Positions 1 through 6,872 of a DNA stretch of 23,201 nt are shown in pieces. The stretch lies in the IMG/VR virus record IMGVR_UViG_3300028156_000004, positions 1 to 23,201 of that record. One strand, given 5' to 3'. The notes beneath the pieces are model-generated. The model was not told the origin of the DNA. It saw only the letters and a program-made list of their open reading frames with translations, and searched no databases. This DNA comes from a virus. The stretch's first letter is position 1. Every line of letters begins with the position of its first letter. The position numbers and the translations under genes were made by a program.

Positions 1-20
1 TCTTTAATGGATGAAAGGAA

Positions 21-39
21 CAATATAAACGGTGACAAA
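21..39 (+). repeat. 19-bp direct repeat, copy 1
   Basis: CAATATAAACGGTGACAAA occurs here and again, identical, at 157-175, a spacing of 136 bp. Repeated motifs near the left end of a Mu-like phage are usually transposase end-binding sites (L1, L2, L3) or repressor operators. The element terminus is not identified, so which of these applies is open. Confidence 0.6.
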
Positions 40-156
40 GGGAGAAATCTGGAAAATTGCGTTAACCATGCGGGACTATATAGGATTAGGTGGGATGAGT
101 AGGGATGAGATTTTAATTTGTCGCAGAATAGATTTAAATAAAAATGCGTTTCAAAG

Positions 157-175
157 CAATATAAACGGTGACAAA
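157..175 (+). repeat. 19-bp direct repeat, copy 2
   Basis: Exact second copy of the 19-bp motif at 21-39, in the same orientation. The nine bases CGTTTATAT at 480-488, overlapping the early -10 region, match part of its reverse complement. That makes a regulatory role possible alongside a transposase-site role. Confidence 0.6.
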
Positions 176-312
176 ATATTTCATTCATCATCCTCCTGAA
201 CGCCGAGCTAACTTGCTCCGGTTTTGGGCGTCAAGTTAAGAGACTGGTTGTGTTGCCGTTCAAGCATAAAAACTTACTTTAAACTGAATTACATGACAAA
301 TAACCTATTTCC

Positions 313-452
313 GTGGTTGCATCCTACGGGCAAAATATGCAACCAACGCGCACTTCACATTAAAAACATAGAATATCTAACAATATCAGTTGTGTATCGC
401 TATTTTTATATAAAATGTTAAATTTTTACGATGCAACCACATTGCAACCACA
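313..452. promoter_or_regulatory. TGCAACC motif cluster, candidate operators
   Basis: GGTTGCAT at 315-322 faces ATGCAACC at 337-344 as an inverted pair. Two tandem copies follow at 431-441 and 442-452 (ATGCAACCACA, TTGCAACCACA), exactly 11 bp or one helical turn apart. The tandem pair ends 8 bp before the -35 of the early promoter. The arrangement is typical of a cooperative repressor or activator site. The binding protein is unknown; a phage repressor or the Ner-like protein at 962 are candidates by inference. Confidence 0.5.
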
Positions 453-460
453 TTTTTTTC

Positions 461-489
461 TTGACAGACGCCTTTTCTTCGTTTATATG
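461..489 (+). promoter_or_regulatory. Early promoter, sigma70 type
   Basis: A perfect TTGACA -35 at 461-466 is followed after 17 bp by TATATG at 484-489; TATGCT at 486-491 is an alternative. The first small gene starts at 538 behind an AGGAG ribosome site. The position matches the early promoter of a Mu-like phage, driving the operon toward A and B. The adjoining TGCAACC tandem suggests that it is regulated. Confidence 0.65.
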
Positions 490-537
490 CTATAACCATA
501 AGCGTCAAAGTAAGCACCAAAAAAAAGGAGAAAACAC

Positions 538-717
538 ATGAGCAGATTCTTTAAACGTAAAAATCGGTTTTTAGGGCGTATTGGAGTCTTCGCCACATAT
601 AACGACCTCAAGACTGCTCTTTTCTACCACCTCCCTGAATCAACTTTAAAAAAGTATGGGGATCTTTTTTCTGAGCGTCTGGTTCGTCGGGATTCGCAAG
701 AGAGGCCAACCCCTTGA
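538..717 (+). CDS. Small basic early protein, unknown function (59 aa)
   Basis: This is the first gene downstream of the early promoter. The ATG follows AGGAG (526-530) with a 7-nt spacer, and the frame runs 59 codons to TGA. The protein is basic at the N-terminus (SRFFKRKNRF) and I recognise no family. It may be an early regulator or host-takeover peptide, but that is a guess from position only. Its last 110 bases overlap, tail to tail, a minus-strand ORF at 608-916 that also has a good ribosome site. At least one of the two could be spurious; the promoter and Shine-Dalgarno favour this one. Confidence 0.6.
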   Translation: MSRFFKRKNRFLGRIGVFATYNDLKTALFYHLPESTLKKYGDLFSERLVRRDSQERPTP

Positions 718-916
718 TGTATATCCGGCCCGGAATGTCTTTAGGGCAACTTTCATATTGTCCTAAAAGTATAGGATGTATCGCTTTCGCTATCACCGGA
801 TCGTGGCATATCGCCACTGTCAGCGTCCCCAGGGCAAGCATAATCGGAATAAGATATTGTTCATTTACAGCCTTTAAAATTATTGGCAATGCTATTTCAA
901 ATTCTTCTCTGTCCAT
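608..916 (-). CDS. Possible minus-strand protein with hydrophobic segment (102 aa)
   Basis: The ORF reads leftward from an ATG at 916 preceded by GAGAGGTG with suitable spacing. The product has an acidic N-terminus and a hydrophobic stretch around residues 21-37 (YLIPIMLALGTLTVAI), which may be one membrane helix, followed by a polar tail. I do not recognise it. It is convergent with the 538-717 gene and overlaps it by 110 bases, so early-operon transcription would run antisense through it. This could mean a lysogenic gene silenced during lytic growth, or a chance ORF. The good ribosome site is the main argument in its favour. Confidence 0.45.
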   Translation of the reverse strand: MDREEFEIALPIILKAVNEQYLIPIMLALGTLTVAICHDPVIAKAIHPILLGQYESCPKDIPGRIYIKGLASLANPDEPDAQKKDPHTFLKLIQGGGRKEQS

Positions 917-961
917 AATTTCACCTCTCTTTCTCTATAAAACAAAAACAAGGAGTTTGTG

Positions 962-1246
962 ATGAAAAACAACGTATCCAACATGTCGCCACTTAACATT
1001 AAAGTATTGATGCTCAAAAGCCATGTCACTCAGGCGGAGATCGCGCGGAAACTTGGCATCACGATACAGACGGTGAACCAGGTGATTCACGGGCGGTTCA
1101 ACTCACATCGTGTGCATCAGGCGGTTGCGGAAGCGACGGGGAAGGATATCCGGGCTATCTGGCCGACCGTCTATCTCTACGGCGGGGGACCCTGGAAACG
1201 AGGGAGACCCTTCGCGGAAGACTCCAGGAAAAGAGCGACGGCCTGA
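962..1246 (+). CDS. ner: Ner-like helix-turn-helix regulator
   Basis: A 94-residue DNA-binding protein. The HTH lies around residues 20-45 (VTQAEIARKLGITIQTVNQV), and the segment ending in IRAIWPTVY resembles the C-terminal signature of Ner/SfsB proteins, where an IWPSRY-type motif closes the domain. In Mu, Ner represses the early and repressor promoters during lytic development. The ATG at 962 is preferred over GTG at 959 because AGGAG at 951-955 then has a 6-nt spacer. The position before A and B fits Mu order. The basic tail after the domain (about 25 residues) is longer than in Mu Ner, which has 75 residues. Targets may include the repeats or TGCAACC motifs upstream. Confidence 0.75.
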   Translation: MKNNVSNMSPLNIKVLMLKSHVTQAEIARKLGITIQTVNQVIHGRFNSHRVHQAVAEATGKDIRAIWPTVYLYGGGPWKRGRPFAEDSRKRATA

Positions 1247-1277
1247 AATCGGCCGATAAATTCTAAAGGAGCATATC

Positions 1278-1499
1278 ATGAGCGATCTTATTGAGGATAC
1301 ATTTGAAAAAGTAGAAGCCCGACTACAGTCGGCCAGGAATCAGGGATTTCAACCGCCTCTTTCTCCCTTACCTGGAGCTTTAAAGAAAAGGTCGCAGCAT
1401 TCAGCCGATCACAATACAGAGCCATTACCCTGGGATCAATTTTGCAAAGCGATAACCAGTGCCCAGCGGGAGTATAACAGTCGAGGGATTGTTCAATGA
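1278..1499 (+). CDS. Small hypothetical early protein (73 aa)
   Basis: The ATG follows AAAGGAG with good spacing, shortly after the Ner-like gene, so it looks like the next gene of the early operon. The N-terminal 25 residues are charged and probably helical (LIEDTFEKVEARLQ); the rest is Pro- and Ser-rich with no recognised domain. The C-terminal half lies antisense to an ORF at 1288-1674 whose composition is also protein-like. Only one of the pair may be translated. The ribosome site favours this one, but the confidence is limited. Confidence 0.45.
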   Translation: MSDLIEDTFEKVEARLQSARNQGFQPPLSPLPGALKKRSQHSADHNTEPLPWDQFCKAITSAQREYNSRGIVQ

Positions 1500-1674
1500 A
1501 CGCATCGACCTGCGCCCTTAATTCTTCGCGGATCAGTGGGAGCTCATCGCCCCACGCGTTGAGAATGTCCAGCGGCCGCAATTTATCAAAGAGCTCTTCA
1601 GGGAAGAGTGTCATAGAGAGGGCCTCTTCCCAAATTTCCAACAAATGTTTTGTTGAGACTATTCGCATTTTCAT
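1288..1674 (-). CDS. Possible minus-strand hypothetical protein (128 aa)
   Basis: The reading frame is open leftward from an ATG at 1674 (a TTG at 1713 would add 13 residues). The N-terminal half looks like genuine protein: helical and rich in Leu, Glu and Asp (LEIWEEALSMTLFPEEL, then LPLIREELRAQVDAFIEQ). The plus strand opposite 1500-1713 encodes only a Ser-rich shadow. Neither start has a clear Shine-Dalgarno. No family is recognised. It overlaps the plus-strand gene at 1278-1499 antisense. If real, it would be one of the few leftward genes here, perhaps a lysogenic or cargo gene. Confidence 0.35.
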   Translation of the reverse strand: MKMRIVSTKHLLEIWEEALSMTLFPEELFDKLRPLDILNAWGDELPLIREELRAQVDAFIEQSLDCYTPAGHWLSLCKIDPRVMALYCDRLNAATFSLKLQVREKEAVEIPDSWPTVVGLLLFQMYPQ

Positions 1675-1750
1675 CTTGAGATTAGCTTTATAGTTTTTTT
1701 TCACTGATTTCAATGTCTAATTTCGAAAAAGATTTACCAGGGGGAGGGCC

Positions 1751-2212
1751 ATGAGACGGAAGGCGGGAGCAAATCAGGGGCAGGCCAGCTTTTTCGATAT
1801 CATTATAAACAATCAACAAACATTTCCTCACCAGGCGGGGAGCCTGGACATAGATCGAGAACTTCGCGAGTCGATCAGCCTGGCACTGAAACAATCGCCA
1901 GTCTCCCGGTATCATATCGCCGCGACTATGAGCGAGATGACCGGGACGGACATCACAAAGTCGAGGCTGGATAGCTGGACGGCGGAGTCGAAGGACGGGC
2001 ACCGCTTTCCGGCTATTTTTATGCCCGCGCTTTGTGTCGCCACGGGCAGCACCGAGCCGCTGAAGGCGCTGACGAGGCGCGTGGGCGTTTTCGTCCTGCC
2101 GGGCGAAGATGCTCTGCGCTCCGAGATCCGGCGATTTGACGAGGAAATTACCCACCTGAAGGCCGAAAGACAGAAGCGCGTCGTTTTGGTCGAGGCGCAG
2201 AAGGGGGCGTGA
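1751..2212 (+). CDS. Mu-like phage conserved early protein, unknown function (153 aa)
   Basis: A soluble protein that I recognise as a type seen just upstream of A in several non-enteric Mu-like phages, without a known function. The central motif around residues 52-90 has an SRYHIAATMSEMTG core, then TKSRLDSWTAES and RFPAIFMPALC. This resembles a small DNA-binding module in which a regulator recognises its site. Residues 125-150 look like a coiled coil (EIRRFDEEITHLKAERQKR). GGGGGAGGG precedes the ATG closely. The Mu counterpart could be a Ner- or Nei-class early regulator, but that is inference from position. Confidence 0.65.
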   Translation: MRRKAGANQGQASFFDIIINNQQTFPHQAGSLDIDRELRESISLALKQSPVSRYHIAATMSEMTGTDITKSRLDSWTAESKDGHRFPAIFMPALCVATGSTEPLKALTRRVGVFVLPGEDALRSEIRRFDEEITHLKAERQKRVVLVEAQKGA

Positions 2213-2269
2213 GAGCCGCCCATATATAAAGGATATAGCAAAACGTATGCCATTTTGGGGGAACAAACT

Positions 2270-2428
2270 ATGAAAACAATACAAAGCATCCAGCGATACA
2301 TCGAGGAGGAGCCCTGGGACGAATGGATCATTAAAAACGACAAATATCTGGAGCGGGCCTGCATCGCGATTATTATTGCCGGGGCGCTGTACTTCGGAAT
2401 CGGCGCGATTGTCGGATTTATGGGGTGA
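2270..2428 (+). CDS. Small single-pass membrane protein (52 aa)
   Basis: A 52-residue ORF starts at an ATG after GGGGGAA. It has a charged N-terminal half (YIEEEPWDEWIIKNDKYLER) and one hydrophobic helix at about residues 31-51 (CIAIIIAGALYFGIGAIVGF), so it is predicted to sit in the inner membrane with its N-terminus in the cytoplasm. The stop is 8 bases before the ATG of transposase A, indicating co-transcription. Function is unknown. Early membrane peptides of phages often act in superinfection exclusion or host modification, but nothing here shows that. Confidence 0.6.
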   Translation: MKTIQSIQRYIEEEPWDEWIIKNDKYLERACIAIIIAGALYFGIGAIVGFMG

Positions 2429-2436
2429 GGTGAGAT

Positions 2437-4695
2437 ATGAAAGATTCTCTCGCAGTGAAAGAAATAGCGACCCTGTTGGGTGTATCACGACAGACCGTCG
2501 AGAAGTGGGCGCAAAAAGAAGATTGGATCAAAGACGAGGACGGGCGCTACCCCATCCTCTCCCTCCCGGGCCCCATCCAGGCCGCCTGGGTATCCTCCAC
2601 ATATAAAGGAGAGGATATGCTCGCCCAGGGGCATGTCATTTCCCTGATCGACGCCCTGGCCCCGGAAGCCATCGAGGCATTCCGTGACGCGACACACCCA
2701 CCCATGCAGATCAAGTCCATGACAGAAGTCGCCACCGGCGGCGGCCGTCAGCCGTTCGAGGGCTGGCTTGAAGACCCGTCGAGACAGTTTTCACTCGATG
2801 ATCTTGCCAATCCGCGCGTCGCGAAGATCCTCGCCATCCTGCGCGAGGTCGACGAGATACCCTGGGACTGGACAAAGGGAAAGCGAAAATGGATCGGCCT
2901 GGTCGCCCTCAAGCACGACGTCACCTTCCAGTCTGTCTACAGATACATAAAACGATATGAGGCAAAGGGAATCGGCGGCATCTGTCACCGGAAAAACACA
3001 AAGGGCCGCGCCAAAGTCTGGCATCCCGACGCCCTCCAATTCTGGATATCCATCTGCCTGAAACGCGAACACCGTCACATCGACAAACGCGACCTCTACG
3101 ACCACCTTATAATAGAGGCCGACCGCCGCGGCTGGACTATCGGCGGCTACGGGTCCGCGATCTGGTGGTATGATAAGCGGGCCACCCCGCAATTTCGAGC
3201 ACTCCAAAGGGGCGGGATGCGAGCGCTGGATAACGTGCTCCCGCCGATCCTGCGCGACTATTCGGATCTCGCCCCCTTCGACATGCTCGTCGGCGATCAG
3301 CATCGATTCGATTTTTGGGTACAAGACGACGAAACCGGCGAAGTCTTCCGGCCGGAGGGCTACCTCTGGCAGGATCTGCGCACCCGCATCATATACGGCG
3401 CCGCCATCGACCATAAATATGATTCACAACTCATCGGCCTGGCCCTGCGGATCGGCATCGGCATTTACGGCGCCTTCGGCAGCATCTATACCGACAACGG
3501 CAGGCCCGAGCTGAGCCGCTACCTCACCGGCATCATGTCAAACATCCGATCGCTCAATCTGAAATGGGAACGCACCGTCGACTCGACAATGGACGTCCTC
3601 GACACGGATCCCGAAGACATCAATCCGAATATCATCATCCCGGGCACCCACAAAAAAGCCATAGTCAAAAACGCGAAAGCCAAAATGATCGAAGGCACCT
3701 TTGACAAACTCGAAAGGCTTCTCCGGAGCCGGTTCCGCCTGCCCGGAAGCGTCAAGCGCCTGTCAGATGACATCCACGCGCAGGACATCGACCAGCTGGA
3801 AGCAAAAAAGCTGGCCGAGCAGGGCAAGCTGATGCTCTTTTCCGAGTTCGCGCTCACCATGTACCGGGCCTGCGACCACTACAACCGAGAGAAAAACCAT
3901 CGCGGCGTCGTCAAAGAATGGGCGTGGAAGCCGAAGACGAAGCAGGCCGTCCCGTATGACTGCCTCCAATTCTGCTACGAGAAAGACGGCTGGCGTCCCC
4001 GGATGATTTCCGATGACGCGTCGATCCTGTTCTTCCTGGCAAAGGCGAGCCGCAAGGTAAACATGGGTCGCATCCAGTTCCAGGGTGATTTTTACGAGGG
4101 TGATGTCCTGGTGGAACTGCACGGCAAACGCGTGGACCTGCGCTACAGCCCGATGGACATCCGCCAGATCTACATATTCCGGGGCAGTGAATACCTCGGC
4201 ATGGCGCTCCCCGTGGAATACTCGAGCATGAAGGACATGACCCTGGCCCAGAAAAAGATCGTAGAGAAACGCAAAATCCGGAAAAGGATCGCCGAAGAGT
4301 TCAAAAAAATCACCTCCGCCGCGCCCGATTTCCGGGAATATTCACAGGTCGATGTCCTGGAAAAAGCCGCCGCCCTCATCGGGAGAGACCGAAAAAAGCT
4401 CGCTGCCGATAACCATGAACTTTATCGCGAGCGCTCCCCGGAGGAGCTGGACGCCGAAGTCAGGATGATTGAAAAGCTCAACGCCACGCCGACCGTCCTG
4501 GGGTACAGGCCGCTTCCGGAACGCCCGTCGTTTTTCCTGCACGAAAGAGACCGGCATGAGTGGGCCGTAAAATACGAGTTCGCCGGGGGCCTCCTCGACT
4601 CCGAAGACAAGGGCTGGCTGGCCGGATACGAGTCAAAAATGACCCCGGAACAACAGGAATACTGGGCGATCCAGAAAGAACGCGGCGGATTATAG
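2437..4695 (+). CDS. A: Mu-like DDE transposase A
   Basis: A 752-residue protein homologous to MuA, which binds both phage ends, nicks them and joins them to target DNA during integration and replicative transposition. The N-terminal HTH (residues 4-30, LAVKEIATLLGVSRQTVEKW) matches the MuA enhancer-binding fold. Residues about 135-270 should hold the two end-binding HTH domains. The RNase H-like core shows the catalytic triad: D287 in VGDQHRFD, D353 in YTDNGRPE and E419 in MIEGTFDKLE. The first spacing (66) is close to MuA; the second (66) is somewhat longer than in MuA. The C-terminal 200 residues fit the beta-barrel and MuB/ClpX-contact tail. MuA has 663 residues, so this one is larger. 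GAGGTGAG precedes the ATG. Confidence 0.95.
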   Translation: MKDSLAVKEIATLLGVSRQTVEKWAQKEDWIKDEDGRYPILSLPGPIQAAWVSSTYKGEDMLAQGHVISLIDALAPEAIEAFRDATHPPMQIKSMTEVATGGGRQPFEGWLEDPSRQFSLDDLANPRVAKILAILREVDEIPWDWTKGKRKWIGLVALKHDVTFQSVYRYIKRYEAKGIGGICHRKNTKGRAKVWHPDALQFWISICLKREHRHIDKRDLYDHLIIEADRRGWTIGGYGSAIWWYDKRATPQFRALQRGGMRALDNVLPPILRDYSDLAPFDMLVGDQHRFDFWVQDDETGEVFRPEGYLWQDLRTRIIYGAAIDHKYDSQLIGLALRIGIGIYGAFGSIYTDNGRPELSRYLTGIMSNIRSLNLKWERTVDSTMDVLDTDPEDINPNIIIPGTHKKAIVKNAKAKMIEGTFDKLERLLRSRFRLPGSVKRLSDDIHAQDIDQLEAKKLAEQGKLMLFSEFALTMYRACDHYNREKNHRGVVKEWAWKPKTKQAVPYDCLQFCYEKDGWRPRMISDDASILFFLAKASRKVNMGRIQFQGDFYEGDVLVELHGKRVDLRYSPMDIRQIYIFRGSEYLGMALPVEYSSMKDMTLAQKKIVEKRKIRKRIAEEFKKITSAAPDFREYSQVDVLEKAAALIGRDRKKLAADNHELYRERSPEELDAEVRMIEKLNATPTVLGYRPLPERPSFFLHERDRHEWAVKYEFAGGLLDSEDKGWLAGYESKMTPEQQEYWAIQKERGGL

Positions 4696-4701
4696 CCCAC
4701 A

Positions 4702-4753
4702 CAGGGGACTGTCCCAGGAATTTTTGCGCAGCAAAAACCCGGGACTGTACCCG
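4702..4753. repeat. REP-like element, type A (copy 1)
   Basis: Two direct copies of a GGGACTGT(A/C)CCC unit flank a central hairpin with arms TTTTTGC (4721-4727) and GCAAAAA (4731-4737). The 52 bases are identical to 7627-7678. The element fills the gap between A and B. Variants are at 6414-6463 and 23154-23201. Confidence 0.8.
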
Positions 4754-4773
4754 AATTTAGAAAGGAGACCCAA

Positions 4774-5463
4774 ATGAAAAACGTCTTTATCGAGACAGCG
4801 AACACCCGGAAATTTTTTGACATGTGCAACGAACTGGCCGACCCCATGAGCCTGATCGGCCCGTCCCTGGCGATGGTCACAGGCCCGGCGGGCAGGGGCA
4901 AATCCGAGGCCGCGAAACATTACGCCACACAGACCAGCGCGATCTATATCCCGCCGATGAATGTGAGATCCCCGGCGATGGTCCTGCGGGAAATCGCCTT
5001 CGAGCTTTCAAAACTCAAGCCGGGCCGGTCCGAAGCGTGCCTCAATATAATAGGAGACGAGATGGCGAAAGATCGCAAGCTCGTCATCATCGACGAGGCC
5101 GACCTCCTCACCCTCCAGATACTGGAGATGCTCCGGAATGTCAACGAGCGCTATGCCTGCCCGATTCTGCTCATCGGTGAGGATGAACTCAGGGGCCGGG
5201 TAGCATCGAGGCGCAGGATCGCGAGCCGGATCCGGCAGAAGGTTGAGTTCATGCCGGTCACCCAGGGCGACATCATCTTCTTCTTTAAACAGTCCCTGGA
5301 GACCAAGCTCGCCGGCGACGTCGCCTCCATCATACTACACCACGCAAAGGGAGACTGGCGGCCCGTCCTCACCACAGCCATCGGCATCGAGAGGGCCATG
5401 AAGGCCAGCGGGATACAGGAAGTCACGGCGGAACTGGCGCGAGAGGTTATCAAAAATGGCTGA
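4774..5463 (+). CDS. B: MuB-like AAA+ ATPase, target-DNA activator
   Basis: A 229-residue ATPase that would bind target DNA and deliver it to the transposase A complex, giving target choice and immunity. Walker A is GPAGRGKS at residues 37-44. Walker B is LVIIDEAD at 103-110, and the sensor-1 region lies around 132-137 (LLIGED). MuB has 312 residues with an N-terminal HTH domain before the ATPase core. That domain is missing here, giving a compact form closer to TniB/IstB-type partners. AAAGGAG precedes the ATG. The end overlaps the next gene by 8 bases, suggesting translational coupling. A type-A repeat separates it from A. Confidence 0.9.
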   Translation: MKNVFIETANTRKFFDMCNELADPMSLIGPSLAMVTGPAGRGKSEAAKHYATQTSAIYIPPMNVRSPAMVLREIAFELSKLKPGRSEACLNIIGDEMAKDRKLVIIDEADLLTLQILEMLRNVNERYACPILLIGEDELRGRVASRRRIASRIRQKVEFMPVTQGDIIFFFKQSLETKLAGDVASIILHHAKGDWRPVLTTAIGIERAMKASGIQEVTAELAREVIKNG

Positions 5464-5980
5464 GGTCGGCTCCTATAAAAAGACAGGCCTCGCCGCGCGC
5501 ATGCGCGAATGGATGAAAGGCCGCAAGCGTCCCTTTACCGCGCGGATGATCTGCGACGGGCTGGAGATATCCGGCTGGGACGAGCGGCAGAAAGTCCACA
5601 ACTCCATCCCCGATTTTCTCAAAAGGGGCGAGGTCTATCAGCATCAGCGGGGACAGATTTCAAATCTGTCCCCGAATCAACAGAAACGGCGACAAAACAA
5701 ACAGTACAAATACAATCATGGCTGGCGAAAGGCGCCGAAAGGGAAAGACAAGCCGAGGATCCTCAAGGCGATGTACATATCGGCGATGGAATTTGCCGCA
5801 TCGGACATCGAAAGACTGTCCGGCGCGGGACGAAACCACGTTGAGAAAATCATCAAATCACTGGTCACGGACGGAGATCTTATCATCGTCGGCCGGAGGA
5901 CATGCTCCGCGGGAGTCGGAGCCGAGCACCTGTATAACATTGCGAACCGTGACCGGTTTAAGATCGAGGTAATGGGATGA
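5456..5980 (+). CDS. Double winged-helix phage protein, unknown function
   Basis: A 174-residue protein overlapping the end of B by 8 bases. The N-terminal part (about 10-60, FTARMICDGLEISGWDERQKV) and the C-terminal part (about 100-150, ASDIERLSGAGRNHVEKI) each look like a winged-helix DNA-binding domain. The inter-domain linker at residues 65-73 is encoded by a perfect palindromic REP-like element (5649-5673), which keeps the frame open. The sequence therefore looks like a two-domain regulator that tolerated an insertion in its linker. The end overlaps the GemA start. A role in regulating transposition or early genes is inferred from position. Confidence 0.65.
   Translation: MAEVGSYKKTGLAARMREWMKGRKRPFTARMICDGLEISGWDERQKVHNSIPDFLKRGEVYQHQRGQISNLSPNQQKRRQNKQYKYNHGWRKAPKGKDKPRILKAMYISAMEFAASDIERLSGAGRNHVEKIIKSLVTDGDLIIVGRRTCSAGVGAEHLYNIANRDRFKIEVMG
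5649..5673. repeat. REP-like palindrome, type B, inside a coding sequence
   Basis: GGGGACAGATTT and its exact reverse complement are separated by a single C, giving a perfect 12+1+12 inverted repeat. It is read in frame as RGQISNLSP between two winged-helix domains. The same palindrome without the central base is intergenic at 18266-18289 and 22349-22372. Confidence 0.9.
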
Positions 5981-6414
5981 ACACGAAGCCCCACCCGACA
6001 GACCGCTGGACGGCAAAAATCGCGGAGCAGCGCCGGGGTATCCTGGCGAAGATCCACATCGCAAAAAAGCAGCTTGGACTCACGCAGGACCAATACGCCG
6101 CGATACTCTCCGGCTTTGAGGTCACCAGTGCGAAAGACCTCACCATGCAGCAGCTCGAAAGTTGCGTGAAATACATGAAATACTTAGGCTGGCGGCCCTT
6201 CCGGGTGCGGAAACGCGCGCCCGTGGAGCGAACGATTACCGCCCTGCAGGACAGGTGCCGCGAGCTGGCCGGGCAGATGGAAAACGGAGAAGAGCGCCTC
6301 GCCGGCCTGATCAAATCGAAGGCCGGAGTCGACGCCCTGGAATGGCTCAGAGACACCGCGAAACTCAAACAGATACTGGCAATTCTGGAAAAATACAGGG
6401 AGCGGGAAGCATAG
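5977..6414 (+). CDS. gemA: GemA-like protein (Mu gp16, DUF1018)
   Basis: A 145-residue protein with the GemA/DUF1018 hallmark at residues about 25-50 (LAKIHIAKKQLGLTQDQYAAIL) and the SAKDLTMQQLESCVKYMKYLGW segment that follows. In Mu, GemA alters host gene expression and DNA topology early in infection; its biochemistry is poorly known. The C-terminal half (about 95-145) is helical and charged. The ATG overlaps the previous stop (ATGA), so the two genes are coupled. The stop codon is the first base edge of a type-A repeat. Confidence 0.88.
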   Translation: MNTKPHPTDRWTAKIAEQRRGILAKIHIAKKQLGLTQDQYAAILSGFEVTSAKDLTMQQLESCVKYMKYLGWRPFRVRKRAPVERTITALQDRCRELAGQMENGEERLAGLIKSKAGVDALEWLRDTAKLKQILAILEKYREREA

Positions 6415-6463
6415 GGGACTGTCCCAGGAGTTTTCGCGTAGCGAAAAACCGGGACTGTCCCCG
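6414..6463. repeat. REP-like element, type A (copy 2, diverged)
   Basis: Same plan as the element at 4702-4753: GGGGACTGTCCC, a central hairpin (TTTTCGC/GCGAAAA) and GGGACTGTCCCC. The hairpin arms differ from copy 1 by compensating changes (TTTTTGC to TTTTCGC with matching partner), so the stem is retained. Confidence 0.8.
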
Positions 6464-6482
6464 GTGGAAAAGGAAAACAAAG

Positions 6483-6689
6483 ATGAAGAACACGACCAAC
6501 ATTAGCCCCCGGGTATGGCGTGACACGGGGCACAGGATCAAAGGACGAAGGTTGTGCAAATCAATCCTGGGCCACTACGCCACAGAAAGTGACGGGATGT
6601 ACCTGGAGGCAGTGGACATAGCGGACGCCGAGGCGGTGATTGCCGCGGCCGGCGGGGAGAAGGCCGATGACGCGCACGATAGAAGTTGA
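6483..6689 (+). CDS. Small hypothetical phage protein (68 aa)
   Basis: The ATG at 6483 follows AAAGGAAAAC, directly after the type-A repeat. The 68-residue product starts with basic and aromatic residues (RVWRDTGHRIKGRRL) and ends in an Ala-rich acidic helix (AVDIADAEAVIAAAGG). I recognise no family. The next gene begins within its last 23 bases, so the pair is translationally coupled. It lies in the GemA-to-Gam early accessory block, where Mu-like phages keep many small unassigned genes. Confidence 0.6.
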   Translation: MKNTTNISPRVWRDTGHRIKGRRLCKSILGHYATESDGMYLEAVDIADAEAVIAAAGGEKADDAHDRS

Positions 6690-6870
6690 TCGAGTAATCG
6701 GCGGGGACGAGAGAGAGAAAGCCCGGGTCATGATATTCGCGGCAGCCGCGGACAGGCCGTCCGGATCGGGCAGACTCAGCATCCGGCAGCTCGATCGGAT
6801 CAGCGCGCTGTCCGGCATCCCCTGGGGCGATGTCACAAGAGAGGCCCGGAAAGAGGGCCTGACAACATAG
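6667..6870 (+). CDS. Small hypothetical phage protein (67 aa)
   Basis: It begins at the ATG at 6667 behind GGGGAGAAGG and overlaps the preceding gene by 23 bases. An in-frame ATG at 6640 would add nine residues but lacks a ribosome site. The second half (LSIRQLDRISALSGIPWGDV) reads like a small helical DNA-binding or adaptor motif, although no known family is clear. Transcription continues through the tandem repeats at 6873-6963 to the next gene. Confidence 0.6.
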   Translation: MTRTIEVDRVIGGDEREKARVMIFAAAADRPSGSGRLSIRQLDRISALSGIPWGDVTREARKEGLTT

Positions 6871-6872
6871 AA

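Larger units (their letters stand above)
1..537. other. Non-coding left regulatory region
   Basis: This AT-rich stretch has no convincing gene. It holds two copies of a 19-bp direct repeat, a 10-bp-spaced pair of GGGATGAG (92-99 and 102-109), several TGCAACC motifs and one promoter facing right. In Mu the comparable region carries the left-end transposase sites, the repressor operators and the early promoter. A repressor gene divergent from the early operon would be expected to the left, but none is visible, so it may lie outside the window or be absent. Assignment of each repeat to transposase or repressor is inference. Confidence 0.6.

Noticed and set aside
1-20. Exact phage left terminus (TG...CA boundary)
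   Set aside because: No right end or target duplication is in the window, so a boundary cannot be set.
224-421. Plus-strand ORF of 65 codons in the left region
   Set aside because: It has no ribosome site, its composition is Cys/Tyr/Ile-rich, and it contains the GGTTGCAT/ATGCAACC inverted pair, so it looks like regulatory DNA that happens to be open.
1688-2488. Long minus-strand ORF opposite the 1751-2212 and 2270-2428 genes
   Set aside because: It is the antisense shadow of two plus-strand genes with good ribosome sites and has no sensible protein pattern.
4702-4753. Type-A repeats as Rho-independent terminators
   Set aside because: The central hairpin is followed by CCCGGGAC rather than a T run, and genes of one operon lie on both sides.
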